Below, piece by piece: positions 1 through 9,798 of a stretch of DNA of 64,000 nt. Numbering within the stretch: the stretch's first letter is position 1; the number at the start of each line of letters is the position of its first letter. A program made the position numbers and the translations under genes. The notes below the pieces were generated by a model, which saw only the letters and a list, made by a program, of their open reading frames with translations, did no database searches and was not told where the DNA came from. The stretch is from Verrucolacustris abundans. Its GTDB lineage: Bacteria > Verrucomicrobiota > Verrucomicrobiia > Methylacidiphilales > Verrucolacustridaceae. The stretch lies in assembly GCA_965194535.1 (NCBI GenBank), contig OZ239145.1, positions 1,178,001 through 1,242,000 of the forward strand, given 5' to 3'.

Positions 1-1785
1 ATCCAACCTCTCTTTCGCTTCCACACCTCCACCCCTCTGAATCAGAATGCACATCCCGCTTTTCCCTCCCCGCCCAATTCTTCCTCTCAACTGATGCAGC
101 TGCGATAATCCCAAACGATCCGCATGATCAATTACCATCAAACTGGCCTCAGGAACATCCACCCCCACCTCAACAACAGTGGTCGCTACCAAAACAGAAA
201 TCGCGCCCCTTCGGAACTGATCCAGAATTTCTACCTTCTCAGCCTCTTTCATTTTTCCGTGTAAAAGAGCCACATTCTTGACTCCAAACCGTTTCGATAA
301 ATGCTCGTAGGTCTTCCGCACAGAAGCCTCCTCGGATGGGTCTTCTACCTCGTCCCCCAATCTTGGGACCACCACATAGGCCCTATCTCCAGCCTGAACT
401 CGATCCTTGATATGAGCCCAGATCTTTTCCTCGGCAGTACCATCTCTGACAAATGTTCGCACCTCCCCTCGCCCAGGCGGCATCTCGCGCAAGTAAGAGA
501 TGTCTAAATCGCCGTGGATCAGCAAATCGTAGGTTCTCGGAATGGGAGTTGCCGTAAGCACGAGCAGGTCAGGTCGCTCTCCTTTAGCCAAGAAAGCAGC
601 TCTCTGCTTTACCCCAAAGCGCTGCTGCTCATCGATCACACAAAGGGAAAGACGGGCTAATTTTGTTTTGGCTGCAAAGAGTGCATGGGTTCCAACAGTA
701 ATTCTTGGAAAAAGCCCAACGGGGCCAGGCTTGGAAGCAGAAGTCCATGTCACAATCTCTACAAGGCGGGGCGGGAGTAGCTTACGTAATGCCACCGCGT
801 GCTGCTCGACTAACAAGGTGGTCGGCGCCATGAGCGCAACGTGGGAGCCGTGCTCCAGTGCCCTCAATAAAGCATGGGCAGCCACAAGGGTCTTTCCAGA
901 GCCGACATCACCCTGCAGAAGGCGATGCATCGGCCGACCCAGACTCAAATCCTTATCAATTTCTTTGCAGACATCTTTCTGACCCTGCGTCATCTGAAAA
1001 GGCAACTTCTCGTGCCAAGGCCCGATAAGATCTCGCACCTTCTCGGGTCTCTCCACCTGAATTGCCTCCCGGGCCGCTCTCCTAACCCGAACCCCGAACT
1101 GCGCTGCCACAAGCTCCTCCCAAGCCAACCGTCGTCGTGAAATCTCCACCTCACGCAAGGAAGATGGAAAATGGTAAGTCCGAAAAGACTCCTCTCGATT
1201 AGGCATCCCTTCGCATTGCGGAAATGCTTCCTCCACCTTAGGCCAACAGTTTTTTAGATAGTGGTAAATCGTAGAACGAACTCGTCTCTGGTTCAGGCCA
1301 GCAATCAGGGGATAGACAGGAACTACCCGATCCAAATGAATACTCTCCTCCTTGCCCTCTTCAATCGTCTCAGTCTCGGGATGGGTAATTCTCAATACTC
1401 CCGCTTTCTCCTCCAGCCTACCGTAGACAGCCACTCGTTTCCCCTCAGGGAATGCTCGTGCCAGAAAAGGTAGGTGATAGTAAATCATTCGCACCCGATC
1501 CCCAGTTTCGAGACCGTGCGCCAATACATTCAGATCCACCTCCACACTGCAGCGTCGTCCCCTCCAACGATTGAGTTTCGAACGAATCACAACCCCTTGA
1601 AAGTGAACTGGGCCATCAGGCAATCCCATCGACGGAGCCCAACCTTGGCGCCGATCTTCGTGTCTCCTAGGCAAATACCCCACTAACTCCTCAGGACGCT
1701 CAAACCCAAGTTTCGTAGCCAGAAGGGCTGCAGCTCGTGTCGCGCGAGCGACCTCGGCACTTACTGCCAGTCCGTCATTCGCCAC
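1..1785 (-). CDS. recG: ATP-dependent DNA helicase RecG (C-terminus cut by window edge)
   Basis: RecG unwinds branched DNA and remodels stalled forks and Holliday junctions. The reverse-strand translation is open from about 1785 to base 1. It shows an N-terminal wedge region (GYLPRRHEDR), the Walker A motif GDVGSGKT, the helicase motif VIDEQQRFGV and motif III LTATPIPRT. Motif VI with LRGRIGRG lies close to the window edge. The best start is a GTG near 1785, which overlaps the end of recJ by about 25 bases, so the two are probably translationally coupled. The last C-terminal part lies outside the window. The family assignment is firm; only the exact start is inferred. Confidence 0.95.
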   Translation of the reverse strand, partial: MANDGLAVSAEVARATRAAALLATKLGFERPEELVGYLPRRHEDRRQGWAPSMGLPDGPVHFQGVVIRSKLNRWRGRRCSVEVDLNVLAHGLETGDRVRMIYYHLPFLARAFPEGKRVAVYGRLEEKAGVLRITHPETETIEEGKEESIHLDRVVPVYPLIAGLNQRRVRSTIYHYLKNCWPKVEEAFPQCEGMPNREESFRTYHFPSSLREVEISRRRLAWEELVAAQFGVRVRRAAREAIQVERPEKVRDLIGPWHEKLPFQMTQGQKDVCKEIDKDLSLGRPMHRLLQGDVGSGKTLVAAHALLRALEHGSHVALMAPTTLLVEQHAVALRKLLPPRLVEIVTWTSASKPGPVGLFPRITVGTHALFAAKTKLARLSLCVIDEQQRFGVKQRAAFLAKGERPDLLVLTATPIPRTYDLLIHGDLDISYLREMPPGRGEVRTFVRDGTAEEKIWAHIKDRVQAGDRAYVVVPRLGDEVEDPSEEASVRKTYEHLSKRFGVKNVALLHGKMKEAEKVEILDQFRRGAISVLVATTVVEVGVDVPEASLMVIDHADRLGLSQLHQLRGRIGRGGKSGMCILIQRGGGVEAKERLD

Positions 1786-3410
1786 CTGGGTCCATCCGTA
1801 TAGTCATCCCACTCCCAAATTCCCGCCAAATCGAACACTTTTTGGGTTGGAACTCTCTTTGCAAAATCAAAGCCGATCACTTCAAACTTCTTGTCCCCTG
1901 CCTGAGCTCGGAACTTAAGATGTCGCTCGGCAAAGATTCTTGGCGTCCCAACGACTTGAACTCCGTCGACTCGCAAAGTCGGTTCGGGATTGCCTTTTCC
2001 AAATGGAGCCAGCTCAGCTAAAGACCGAGCCATCTCAGGCGTTAAGTGAGAAGGACAAAGCTGAATATCAATCGGAAGGGTTTTCTCGAAAATGTCGGGG
2101 GCTACGTGAGTCTCAAGCCATGCCTGAAGCAGTTTTCTAAACTCAGCAACTTGTCCTGCTTCGATCACAATTCCCGCCGCTGCATCATGCCCCCCAAAAC
2201 CCTTGAGACACGACGAGCAGGCACGCAACGCATCCATTAAGGACAAACCTGGCAAACCCCGACCACTTCCCCTCCCCTCTCCATCCGAATTAAGTGCAAT
2301 CGTAAAGCTGGGCCGATGAAACTTGCGAACAAGACGAGCCGCAACAATTCCGACAACTCCAGGATGCCAACGATCACTCGCCACTACATTCGCTAATCCT
2401 TTGGGCAGAGATTCCACCTGCTCTTCTGCCTCCCCTAAAGCAACTGCCTCCAGCTCCTGTCTTCGACGATTCTGCAGATCCAACTCACGCGCTAAACGCG
2501 CTGTTTCCGTGGGATCATGACTAAGCAGGAGCTCTAATCCAGAACTTGCGTCTCCCACGCGACCCCCCGCATTGATTCTCGGCCCCAGCTGAAATCCAAG
2601 CGTAAAAGAGGTGGGAACCCTCTGCCCCACACCACTTACCTCCATCAATCTCTTTAATCCCGGATGTACTGTTTTCGCCAACCGCCTCAACCCCTCCTGA
2701 ACAAAGATTCGATTATCATTCAGAAGTGGCACGAGGTCAGCCACTGTAGCCAGTGCCACGAGATCCATAACATCCCGTAAATCAAACTTCTCCCGACCAC
2801 CTTTTGCCCTTTGGTAGGCATGGCAAAGTTTAAAGACTAATCCTGCCGTACAAAAGTGATGCCCCACCAACCCACGCTGCGGATTCACCATTACGTCCGC
2901 TTTCGGTTGAGGTTCGCTCAGTTGATGATGGTCGACGATTAAAACGCGTACTCCGGCCTGCTTCAGTTTCTCAACTTCGCCAAAACTGTTTGTTCCGCAA
3001 TCTAAGGCAAGGAAAACCTCAGGGACAAAGCCTTGACCCAAGGCACGATCCAACGCTCCCATCGTTAATCCATAACCCTCTTTTTGACGATCGGGCAAAA
3101 AGGTTCGAATCTCCCCCGACCCTTGAGACTGTAAAAATAGTTTCATCAGTGTCGCGCTGACAATCCCGTCCACATCATAGTCGGAAAAAATAAGAATCCG
3201 CTTCTTCCCCTGAATTGCTTCTGACAAGAACTCCACACCATCCGAAATCCCGGGCAACTCCTCAGGAGCCCCCAAACTTGCAAGGCGTGGACGCAAAAAG
3301 TTTTCCTGATCCACGCCGACTGAGAAACCTCGGAAGGAAAGAAAGCGGGAGATCAACTCCTCCCCTCCACATTCCGATGGCAGGACTAAATGAGAATCAG
3401 ACCAACGCAT
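1761..3410 (-). CDS. recJ: single-stranded-DNA-specific exonuclease RecJ
   Basis: RecJ degrades single-stranded DNA 5' to 3' in recombination and mismatch repair. The DHH phosphoesterase core is clear: DYDVDG near residue 76, DHH in LIVDHHQL, and the DHHA1 motif GGHDAAAG. The C-terminal OB-like region follows. An upstream GTG at 3431 would give seven more residues, but it sits in the loop of an inverted repeat (ACGGTCTCACAGACCGT). The ATG at 3410, giving MRWSDSH, fits the family N-terminus better. It lies just downstream of secDF and overlaps recG. Confidence 0.95.
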   Translation of the reverse strand: MRWSDSHLVLPSECGGEELISRFLSFRGFSVGVDQENFLRPRLASLGAPEELPGISDGVEFLSEAIQGKKRILIFSDYDVDGIVSATLMKLFLQSQGSGEIRTFLPDRQKEGYGLTMGALDRALGQGFVPEVFLALDCGTNSFGEVEKLKQAGVRVLIVDHHQLSEPQPKADVMVNPQRGLVGHHFCTAGLVFKLCHAYQRAKGGREKFDLRDVMDLVALATVADLVPLLNDNRIFVQEGLRRLAKTVHPGLKRLMEVSGVGQRVPTSFTLGFQLGPRINAGGRVGDASSGLELLLSHDPTETARLARELDLQNRRRQELEAVALGEAEEQVESLPKGLANVVASDRWHPGVVGIVAARLVRKFHRPSFTIALNSDGEGRGSGRGLPGLSLMDALRACSSCLKGFGGHDAAAGIVIEAGQVAEFRKLLQAWLETHVAPDIFEKTLPIDIQLCPSHLTPEMARSLAELAPFGKGNPEPTLRVDGVQVVGTPRIFAERHLKFRAQAGDKKFEVIGFDFAKRVPTQKVFDLAGIWEWDDYTDGPRWRMTDWQ

Positions 3411-3450
3411 CCTATTCCAATACGGTCTCACAGACCGTTAGCAAGTCCGT

Positions 3451-5730
3451 CTAGCTGCGTTTTCGACCAAAAAGCAGAACGATCGGACTGGCGATGAAAA
3501 TCGAACTATAAGTTCCTACTACGATCCCAATCAGCAGGATGAGCGAGAAATCATTAATCACCCTTCCCCCCAGTAAAAAGAGCACAAGAACGGCCAAGAA
3601 AGTTGTTCCCGAGGTTAAAAGGGTCCGACTCAGGGTCTGATTGATCGCCAGATTCATCACTTCCGCACGATCCGCACCGACACCTCCACGGAAAAACTCT
3701 CGGATACGATCAAAGATAACAATCGTGTCGTTGATCGAGTATCCAGCAACCGCCAAAATGGCACCCACCATCGGCAGGGAAAGCTCTCTACCGAGTAAGG
3801 CAAAGATCCCTAAGCTAATTAGGACGTCGTGCAAGAGAGCCACGATGGCTCCGATCGCAAAGGAGGTCTCAAACCTCCAAGTGGTGTAAAAGAAGATCGC
3901 AATCATTCCCAGAATAAGAGCGATCAGTGCTTTCTGTTTTAACTCATTCCCGACGACTCCAGCCACCTTATCCAACTGCAACTGCTGGAACTTAGCCTGA
4001 GGGAAGTCCTTCGCGAGAGTCTCACCCGCTTTCTCCCCCATACCGAATGCGGTCCGCAAGGAGAGTACTTCCTGACCACCCACAGGACTCCGCTGATACT
4101 GAACCACCTCAGCCATAGAACCTAAAGAAGAGCGAATTTTTCCATCATCCACTTTTTCCTGGAAACTAAATGTCACAAGATCACCGCCTGTAAAATCGAC
4201 TCCCAACACTTTTTCACCCTTGATAGCAACAGTCACCAACCCCGCTCCAAGCAGAAGGCCAGACAAAATAAAAGCCGGGCCACGAAGACCTAGAAAATTG
4301 ATCTTACAGTTTTCAAAAAGCCGCATCATATGCAGCGATCCTCTTCCCCCCTTTTCCGCTAACCACTCCGCCCCTGTGCGGCTAATAATCAAAGCGGCAA
4401 ACATACTCGAGAAGATTCCTAGGCAAAGGACCGTTGCAAACCCCTGAACTGGACCCGACCCCTGCCAAAAGAGGATCGCGGCTGCGATGACCGTTGTAAC
4501 ATTGGCGTCCAAAATCGAACTGAACGCACGCTGGAAACCAGATCCCACAGCCTCCAACGCCGTGCGATGATGCAGCAACTCTTCACGGATTCGCTCAAAG
4601 ACTAAAACATTTGCGTCCACCCCAATACCGATCGTCAAAATCAAGCCAGCCAATCCCGGCAAGGTCAGGGTAAAACCAAATTGAGCCAACAGACCCAAAA
4701 GAATCAAAATGTTTAAGGCCAGCCCAAATACCGAAACCAGCCCCAGCCATCGGTAGTACAGAAGAACGAAAAGACCAACAGCAACAAGACTAACCCAACC
4801 CGCCCGAAACCCGCTCTGGACGGAACTCGCCCCAAGGCTCGGATCTACCCCACGTTCATCAATAATCGACACAGGATTCTCAAGGGGATTCTTAAGAACG
4901 CTGGCCAGTTCTTCCGCCTCGACAGAGGACATATTGCCGCCAGAGATCTCGCAACTGCCGTAGATCGCGCTTCGAATCACAGGAGCGGAATACACCTCGC
5001 CATCCAAAATTACTGCAAGACGCCGACCAATATTCTGCTCGGTCAGATTCCCGAACTTCTTCCGTCCCTCAGGGTTGAATTCAATAATAACAACCGCGCG
5101 CCCCAACTGATCGACACTTCGAAATGCATTGGCAACGCTCTTACCCGAAATTTCGGTCCGCCGCTTTACGACAATAGGAAACTCTTTGACGGTTCCATTG
5201 GGTTGACGATCCCGAAGCATGAGAAGCTGACTATCAATCGGAATTTGCGGTTTGGTTTTTCCATCTCCAACAAGCTCATCGCTTCTTTCGTGAACCAAAG
5301 TGAATTCCAGCTTTGCGACTCGCTCCAGTTGTCGGCGATACGAAGCCTTATCCGCCTCACTCACGCCTGGAATCTGAACGATGATTCGATTCTGCCCCAC
5401 AGGTTGAATGACAGGCTCTGCCACGCCGACCGAATCGACGCGCTTTCGGATTACTTCTACAGCCTGGTCCAGTGTTCCTTGGCCTGTACTACCCGCCAAC
5501 TCCAACAGAAACTGCGTTCCACCTCGGAGATCCAATCCGGGCTTGATCTTAACCTTCCACGCGCCTGTTTCATCCTTTGCAAAGAGCGAAGTCAGACATA
5601 ACGCAGTAAGAGTGAGGGTTAGAAAAACGCTCAACCGCATGCGTTTCCGAGTCTCTGTGGTCAGGAAGTACCCGATAAAGAGAACAAAGAAAACCAGACT
5701 TAAGCCAAACTGAATGCCGATCATAACCAA
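3451..5730 (-). CDS. secDF: protein translocase subunit SecDF (SecD-SecF fusion)
   Basis: This inner-membrane protein uses proton motive force to pull proteins out of the SecYEG channel. It is a 759-residue fusion of SecD and SecF. The SecD half has an N-terminal membrane segment, the motif PGLDLRGGTQFLLEL, a large periplasmic domain and the membrane motif DANVLVFERIREE. The SecF half begins near residue 470 and has the matching motif NDTIVIFDRIREFF. The first codon is TTG at 5730; an ATG two codons later (5724) is an equally good start. It follows yajC by 6 bases, which is the usual yajC-secD-secF arrangement. Confidence 0.97.
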   Translation of the reverse strand: MVMIGIQFGLSLVFFVLFIGYFLTTETRKRMRLSVFLTLTLTALCLTSLFAKDETGAWKVKIKPGLDLRGGTQFLLELAGSTGQGTLDQAVEVIRKRVDSVGVAEPVIQPVGQNRIIVQIPGVSEADKASYRRQLERVAKLEFTLVHERSDELVGDGKTKPQIPIDSQLLMLRDRQPNGTVKEFPIVVKRRTEISGKSVANAFRSVDQLGRAVVIIEFNPEGRKKFGNLTEQNIGRRLAVILDGEVYSAPVIRSAIYGSCEISGGNMSSVEAEELASVLKNPLENPVSIIDERGVDPSLGASSVQSGFRAGWVSLVAVGLFVLLYYRWLGLVSVFGLALNILILLGLLAQFGFTLTLPGLAGLILTIGIGVDANVLVFERIREELLHHRTALEAVGSGFQRAFSSILDANVTTVIAAAILFWQGSGPVQGFATVLCLGIFSSMFAALIISRTGAEWLAEKGGRGSLHMMRLFENCKINFLGLRGPAFILSGLLLGAGLVTVAIKGEKVLGVDFTGGDLVTFSFQEKVDDGKIRSSLGSMAEVVQYQRSPVGGQEVLSLRTAFGMGEKAGETLAKDFPQAKFQQLQLDKVAGVVGNELKQKALIALILGMIAIFFYTTWRFETSFAIGAIVALLHDVLISLGIFALLGRELSLPMVGAILAVAGYSINDTIVIFDRIREFFRGGVGADRAEVMNLAINQTLSRTLLTSGTTFLAVLVLFLLGGRVINDFSLILLIGIVVGTYSSIFIASPIVLLFGRKRS

Positions 5731-5736
5731 AGAGGC

Positions 5737-6090
5737 CTAACTGGCCGGCTTCTCCTCCGATGCTTTTTCCACTGAGGTAATACTCGAACGCAGGACTTCA
5801 AGCTTCACATTGTCCGCAACCTTAAGAATCACCATGTTGTCCTTCAAGTTGGCCACCGTGCCATAGATTCCGCCTGCAGCCAATACCCGATCCCCCGTCT
5901 TCACCGACTGAATGAGCTTTTCGGTCTCCTTCTGTCTCTTCATCTGGGGACGGAGCAAAACAAAGTACATCAAAACAAAAAGGATCCCCAAAGGCAGGAT
6001 TTGCACCCAAGCAGGCGGGCCACTGCCATCCGCAGGAGGTGGCGCCATCATAAGGGGGATCTGCCCCACCCAATTCAAATCAAACATCAT
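5737..6090 (-). CDS. yajC: preprotein translocase subunit YajC
   Basis: YajC is the small membrane partner of SecDF in the holotranslocon. The protein has one hydrophobic segment (ILPLGILFVLMYFVLLRP) followed by the basic stretch QMKRQKE and a soluble domain with the motif GDRVLAAGGIYG. The reading frame opens ten codons earlier, but the ATG at 6090 has a GAGGAG ribosome binding site 8 bases upstream, so I place the start there, giving 117 residues. The start overlaps the last codons and stop of tgt, implying coupled translation. Confidence 0.95.
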   Translation of the reverse strand: MMFDLNWVGQIPLMMAPPPADGSGPPAWVQILPLGILFVLMYFVLLRPQMKRQKETEKLIQSVKTGDRVLAAGGIYGTVANLKDNMVILKVADNVKLEVLRSSITSVEKASEEKPAS

Positions 6091-7237
6091 CGGTACTCTC
6101 CTCTTCCTTGGATGTGCCACCCCGCTGATACCGCTCCAAGAACTCGCGGGACCAGCTTTGCCAGCGACCCTCTAGGATCGCCCTCCGAGCTTGCCGGAGT
6201 GTCTCAAGATTGAAGAAGAGATTATGCAGGGAAATCAATCGCAATCCCAGCAGTTCTTCCGCCTTGATCAAATGTTGGATATAGGCACGACTGAAGCGCA
6301 GACAAGTATAACAGCCACAACCCTCCACAATCGGCCCCTCATCGCGGGTCCATATCGACTTCCTCACAGACACAGGCCCTGTCGTGGTACATGCCGTCCC
6401 ATTGCGAGCCACCCGGGTGGGAAGAACACAATCAAACATATCCACCCCCTTCCCGATCATTCGCACCATCTGGTCGGGGTGCCCCAGCCCCATAACATAA
6501 CGGGGCCGATCCATAGGCAGATGCGGGGCACTTGAATCAATTGCAGCCATCATCTCCTTTTCGGGCTCTCCCACACTCACCCCGCCGATTGCATATCCAT
6601 CAAACCCGATCTCCTGCAAAGCCAGACAACTTTTTTTCCTTAAATCTTCCTGATCCCCTCCCTGCACGATTCCAAACAGCAGGTTCTTTGTCTTCGTTGC
6701 CAACTGCTCTTCTCGACAAATCTTTGCCCACCTCAAAGTACGCTCCAGACTCTTTTCGAGAACATCCCGCGAACACGGCCAAGGCGGACACTCATCAAAT
6801 GCCATCATGATGTCCGACCCAAGCGTCACCTGTGCACGAATCGCAACCTTGGGCCCCAGAAACAACTTCTTCCCATCCACATGGCTCGAAAACCAAACCC
6901 CTTCATCTTTCACCTCCCGGATTTTCGCCAGACTAAAAACCTGAAATCCCCCGCTATCAGTCAAAATCGGACCATCCCAACGCATGAACTTATGCAACCC
7001 TCCCATCGCCTGCATCACCTCCAACCCCGGCCGAACAACCAGATGGTAGGTGTTTCCTAAAATGATTTGTGCCTGCATCTCCAGAAGTTCATCCGGACTT
7101 ACTCCTTTCACAGATGCCTGAGTCCCCACAGGCATAAAAACAGGAGTTTGCACCTTCCCATGCTCCGTATGAACCACGCCCGCCCGTGCCCCTCCGTCCG
7201 TCTTTTCTAAATGAAAGACTTCCGCCGCTGTTTTCAT
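6080..7237 (-). CDS. tgt: queuine/preQ1 tRNA-guanine transglycosylase
   Basis: Tgt exchanges guanine-34 in GUN-anticodon tRNAs for preQ1 in queuosine synthesis. Visible motifs are the base-binding TDSGGFQVFSL, the nucleophile region DCVLPTRVARNG, and the zinc site C-x-C-x2-C followed by His in GCGCYTCLRFSRAYIQH. The reading frame extends 20 codons further, but the ATG at 7237 overlaps the stop of the preceding kinase gene as ATGA and begins MKTAAEVFHLEK, a normal Tgt start. This gives 385 residues. The tgt-yajC-secDF order is widely conserved. Confidence 0.97.
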   Translation of the reverse strand: MKTAAEVFHLEKTDGGARAGVVHTEHGKVQTPVFMPVGTQASVKGVSPDELLEMQAQIILGNTYHLVVRPGLEVMQAMGGLHKFMRWDGPILTDSGGFQVFSLAKIREVKDEGVWFSSHVDGKKLFLGPKVAIRAQVTLGSDIMMAFDECPPWPCSRDVLEKSLERTLRWAKICREEQLATKTKNLLFGIVQGGDQEDLRKKSCLALQEIGFDGYAIGGVSVGEPEKEMMAAIDSSAPHLPMDRPRYVMGLGHPDQMVRMIGKGVDMFDCVLPTRVARNGTACTTTGPVSVRKSIWTRDEGPIVEGCGCYTCLRFSRAYIQHLIKAEELLGLRLISLHNLFFNLETLRQARRAILEGRWQSWSREFLERYQRGGTSKEEESTDDV

Positions 7238-8106
7238 GGGATGATGACCTCGAGGCCATGATGCACGATCTGGAACTCCACAGGAGTCTTGCCGCAATAC
7301 TCCCCATCCACCTCAAGCGCGACCGACTTCTCCGCATCCACCCGTAGCGAGGGAACCTGCAGATAGGTCACTTCAGGAAGCGAGTTCGGCCCGCCCAACA
7401 AAACCGCCTGCAGATACCATAAAAGATCTAACGGACCTGACTTCGGAAACACACACACATCAAGTTTCCCGTCCGCCATTTCCGCCTTTGGGAAAAACTG
7501 AAAAGGACCGCCGTAGTGACGTCCATTCCCGATCAAGACCATCGCTCCCCGAACTTCCTTCTTTCCGGGAATCTTCACCCGCAAAATCGGGGCGGGTGCC
7601 ACCATCAGTTGCGCCGCCGTGAGAAGATAGCTCCACGGTCCCCAAGCCCTCTTTGCATCCGGATGGGTTCTGCGAACTGTCTCCGCATCCAACCCAACTC
7701 CAGCCAACTGAATAAAACGTCTTCGATTTGCCAACCCCATATCCAACCGCTTTCTTTTTCCCGCCCGAATCACCTCAAGCGCCTTCTCCAAGTTGGGCGG
7801 AATCCCTAGTTCGAGAGCCAACACATTCATCGTTCCCACGGGTAAAACCCCCAACGTGCAGATTTTTGGATCAATCCCGTTCAAAACCTCATTCACCGTT
7901 CCGTCCCCTCCCGCAGCGACGATGGTTCGATACCCTTTTCCAACCACCTCGCGCGCCAGTTTTTCACCATGCCCAGGACCTTCGGTCAGATACACTTTGG
8001 CCTCAGGCACCAGTTTGACCATTTGGCTTAATGTTTTTCTCGCCTGATCCCCCTTGGCGGCAGGGTTCAAGATGATGCATAACTTAGGGTGTGAGCCGGA
8101 AGCCAT
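7234..8106 (-). CDS. diacylglycerol kinase family lipid kinase (YegS/DgkB type)
   Basis: This is a soluble lipid kinase of the DAGK catalytic-domain family, which phosphorylates diacylglycerol or related lipids. The nucleotide-binding motif GGDGTVNEVLNG is near residue 73, after a start typical of the family (CIILNPAAKGD). The C-terminal half carries the beta-sandwich with EVDGEYCGKTP. It is first in the leftward operon, and its stop overlaps the tgt start. Its own 5' end overlaps the divergent rsmD by 16 bases. The exact substrate cannot be read from sequence. Confidence 0.9.
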   Translation of the reverse strand: MASGSHPKLCIILNPAAKGDQARKTLSQMVKLVPEAKVYLTEGPGHGEKLAREVVGKGYRTIVAAGGDGTVNEVLNGIDPKICTLGVLPVGTMNVLALELGIPPNLEKALEVIRAGKRKRLDMGLANRRRFIQLAGVGLDAETVRRTHPDAKRAWGPWSYLLTAAQLMVAPAPILRVKIPGKKEVRGAMVLIGNGRHYGGPFQFFPKAEMADGKLDVCVFPKSGPLDLLWYLQAVLLGGPNSLPEVTYLQVPSLRVDAEKSVALEVDGEYCGKTPVEFQIVHHGLEVIIP

Positions 8107-8711
8107 CTTTAGGTGATAGGGAAGAAAAAGCCCCGTGTCATTCTCGCCGAGGGGGTGGTTTTCTCAGAATTACTGCGGGAATCCATAGAAGCCGCCGCCT
8201 TGCTGTTCCCCCCTTGCCCGGTTTACGCCCTGCCCAAGACCGAGTTCGTGCCGCCGTTTTCTCCGCCTTAGGAGCCCTTGTGCCGGATGCCCGAGTCCTA
8301 GATCTCTTTGCGGGAACGGGAGCCTACGGAATCGAGGCTTTGAGTCGGGGCGCAAAATCAGCCCTCTTCATTGAGCAGAATTCCCGTACCGCAGAGGCCT
8401 TACAGCAAAATCTCACCTCCCTCGAATACTCCTTTCCCGTGCTCACCTCACCCGTTGAAAACTGGTTGCCCCAAGCCAAAGATCAGTACGACCTCATCTT
8501 TCTCGATCCACCCTACGACCAGACGGGAGCCGAGCTATCTCGCTGGAAGGTAATTCAAGGACTCGAACGCCTTCTCGCTCCCTCAGGCCGCATCATTTGG
8601 GAACACCACACCTCCTCCGTTTGGTCCCCGCAAGAGCCTCTACGCGAGGTCTGGCGCCGAACCTACGGTCGAAGTACGGTAACATTTCTAGCTGCTTCAG
8701 ACGCTCGTTGA
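8091..8711 (+). CDS. rsmD: 16S rRNA (guanine(966)-N(2))-methyltransferase RsmD
   Basis: RsmD methylates G966 of 16S rRNA. The SAM-binding motif DLFAGTGAYGIEALSRGA lies near residues 70-87 and the catalytic DPPY motif in DLIFLDPPYDQTG near 141. The family N-terminal motif LRITAGIHRSRRL begins only near residue 25. No ATG, GTG or TTG lies between it and the GTG at 8091, so the protein has about 24 extra N-terminal residues or uses an unusual start. The gene overlaps the divergent lipid kinase start by 16 bases. Confidence 0.93.
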   Translation: MSRKPSLGDREEKAPCHSRRGGGFLRITAGIHRSRRLAVPPLPGLRPAQDRVRAAVFSALGALVPDARVLDLFAGTGAYGIEALSRGAKSALFIEQNSRTAEALQQNLTSLEYSFPVLTSPVENWLPQAKDQYDLIFLDPPYDQTGAELSRWKVIQGLERLLAPSGRIIWEHHTSSVWSPQEPLREVWRRTYGRSTVTFLAASDAR

Positions 8712-8745
8712 CGCTCCTCCCTCCCTTCGCTACTTTTGACGCCTC

Positions 8746-9792
8746 ATGGCGAATAAAAAAATTGCAATCAATGGGTTCGGTCGGATCGGCCGCCTCGTTT
8801 TTAGGGCTCTCTGCCAACAAGGGCTTCTAGGAAAGAAATTTGATGTGGTGGCGATTAACGACTTGGTGCCTGCAGACAATCTGGCCTACCTCGTCAAATA
8901 CGACTCCACCCAAGGGCGCTTCCACCTCGACGTCTCCAGCGCGAAATCTTCCCCTTCCGTCGCCGAAGATGATCTCCTCATTGTGGACGGCCACAAAATT
9001 AAATGTCTCGCAGTAAAAGAAGGTCCCACTGCACTTCCCTGGAAAGACCTCGGGATCGACTACGTAATTGAATCTACAGGTCTCTTTACCGAAGCGGATA
9101 AAGCCAAGGGGCATATCACGGCAGGTTGCAAGAAAGTCATCATCTCCGCCCCCGCAAAAGGCGAGGATATCACCGTCGTGATGGGCGTGAACCACACCAA
9201 GTACGACAACTCGAAGCACCACATTATTTCCAATGCCTCATGCACCACAAACTGCCTAGCCCCACTCGTTCATGTTCTCCTGAAAGAAGGTTTCGGCGTT
9301 GAGGAAGGCCTGATGACCACCGTGCACAGCTACACAGCCACACAAAAAACCGTCGATGGCCCTTCGCGAAAAGATTGGAAAGGTGGCCGCTCGGCCGCCA
9401 TTAACATCATCCCCTCCACCACAGGCGCCGCCAAAGCCGTCGGTCTCGTATGCCCGGAAGTTCAGGGAAAATTGACCGGCATGTCCTTCCGTGTTCCTAC
9501 GCCGACAGTCAGCGTGGTGGACCTTACAGTTCGGACAAGCAAAGACACCTCCTACGAGGAAATCTGCCAGGCGATGAAAAAAGCTTCGGAAACCTATCTG
9601 AAGGGAATTTTGGAGTACACCACGGATGAAGTGGTCTCCTCAGATTTCATTCACAGCCAATCCTCAAGTATTTTTGATGCCAGCTCAGGAATCGGCCTCA
9701 ACAAAAGATTCTTCAAACTGGTCAGCTGGTACGACAACGAGTGGGGCTACAGCAATCGTTGCGTCGATCTTCTGCGACATATCGCGGGCTAA
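8746..9792 (+). CDS. gap: glyceraldehyde-3-phosphate dehydrogenase
   Basis: GAPDH oxidises glyceraldehyde 3-phosphate to 1,3-bisphosphoglycerate in the cytoplasm. The Rossmann motif INGFGRIGRLVFR starts at residue 8. The catalytic cysteine is Cys166 in SNASCTTNCLAP. The phosphate-site motif around STTGAAKA and the C-terminal WYDNEWGYSNR are intact. At 348 residues it is slightly longer than usual. It heads a glycolytic run: pgk begins 6 bases after its stop, and tpiA overlaps pgk. Confidence 0.98.
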   Translation: MANKKIAINGFGRIGRLVFRALCQQGLLGKKFDVVAINDLVPADNLAYLVKYDSTQGRFHLDVSSAKSSPSVAEDDLLIVDGHKIKCLAVKEGPTALPWKDLGIDYVIESTGLFTEADKAKGHITAGCKKVIISAPAKGEDITVVMGVNHTKYDNSKHHIISNASCTTNCLAPLVHVLLKEGFGVEEGLMTTVHSYTATQKTVDGPSRKDWKGGRSAAINIIPSTTGAAKAVGLVCPEVQGKLTGMSFRVPTPTVSVVDLTVRTSKDTSYEEICQAMKKASETYLKGILEYTTDEVVSSDFIHSQSSSIFDASSGIGLNKRFFKLVSWYDNEWGYSNRCVDLLRHIAG

Positions 9793-9798
9793 TTTCCC

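Noticed and set aside
5203..5601. A 132-residue open frame opposite secDF
   Set aside because: It lies antisense to a conserved SecD domain and has no ribosome site or known motif.
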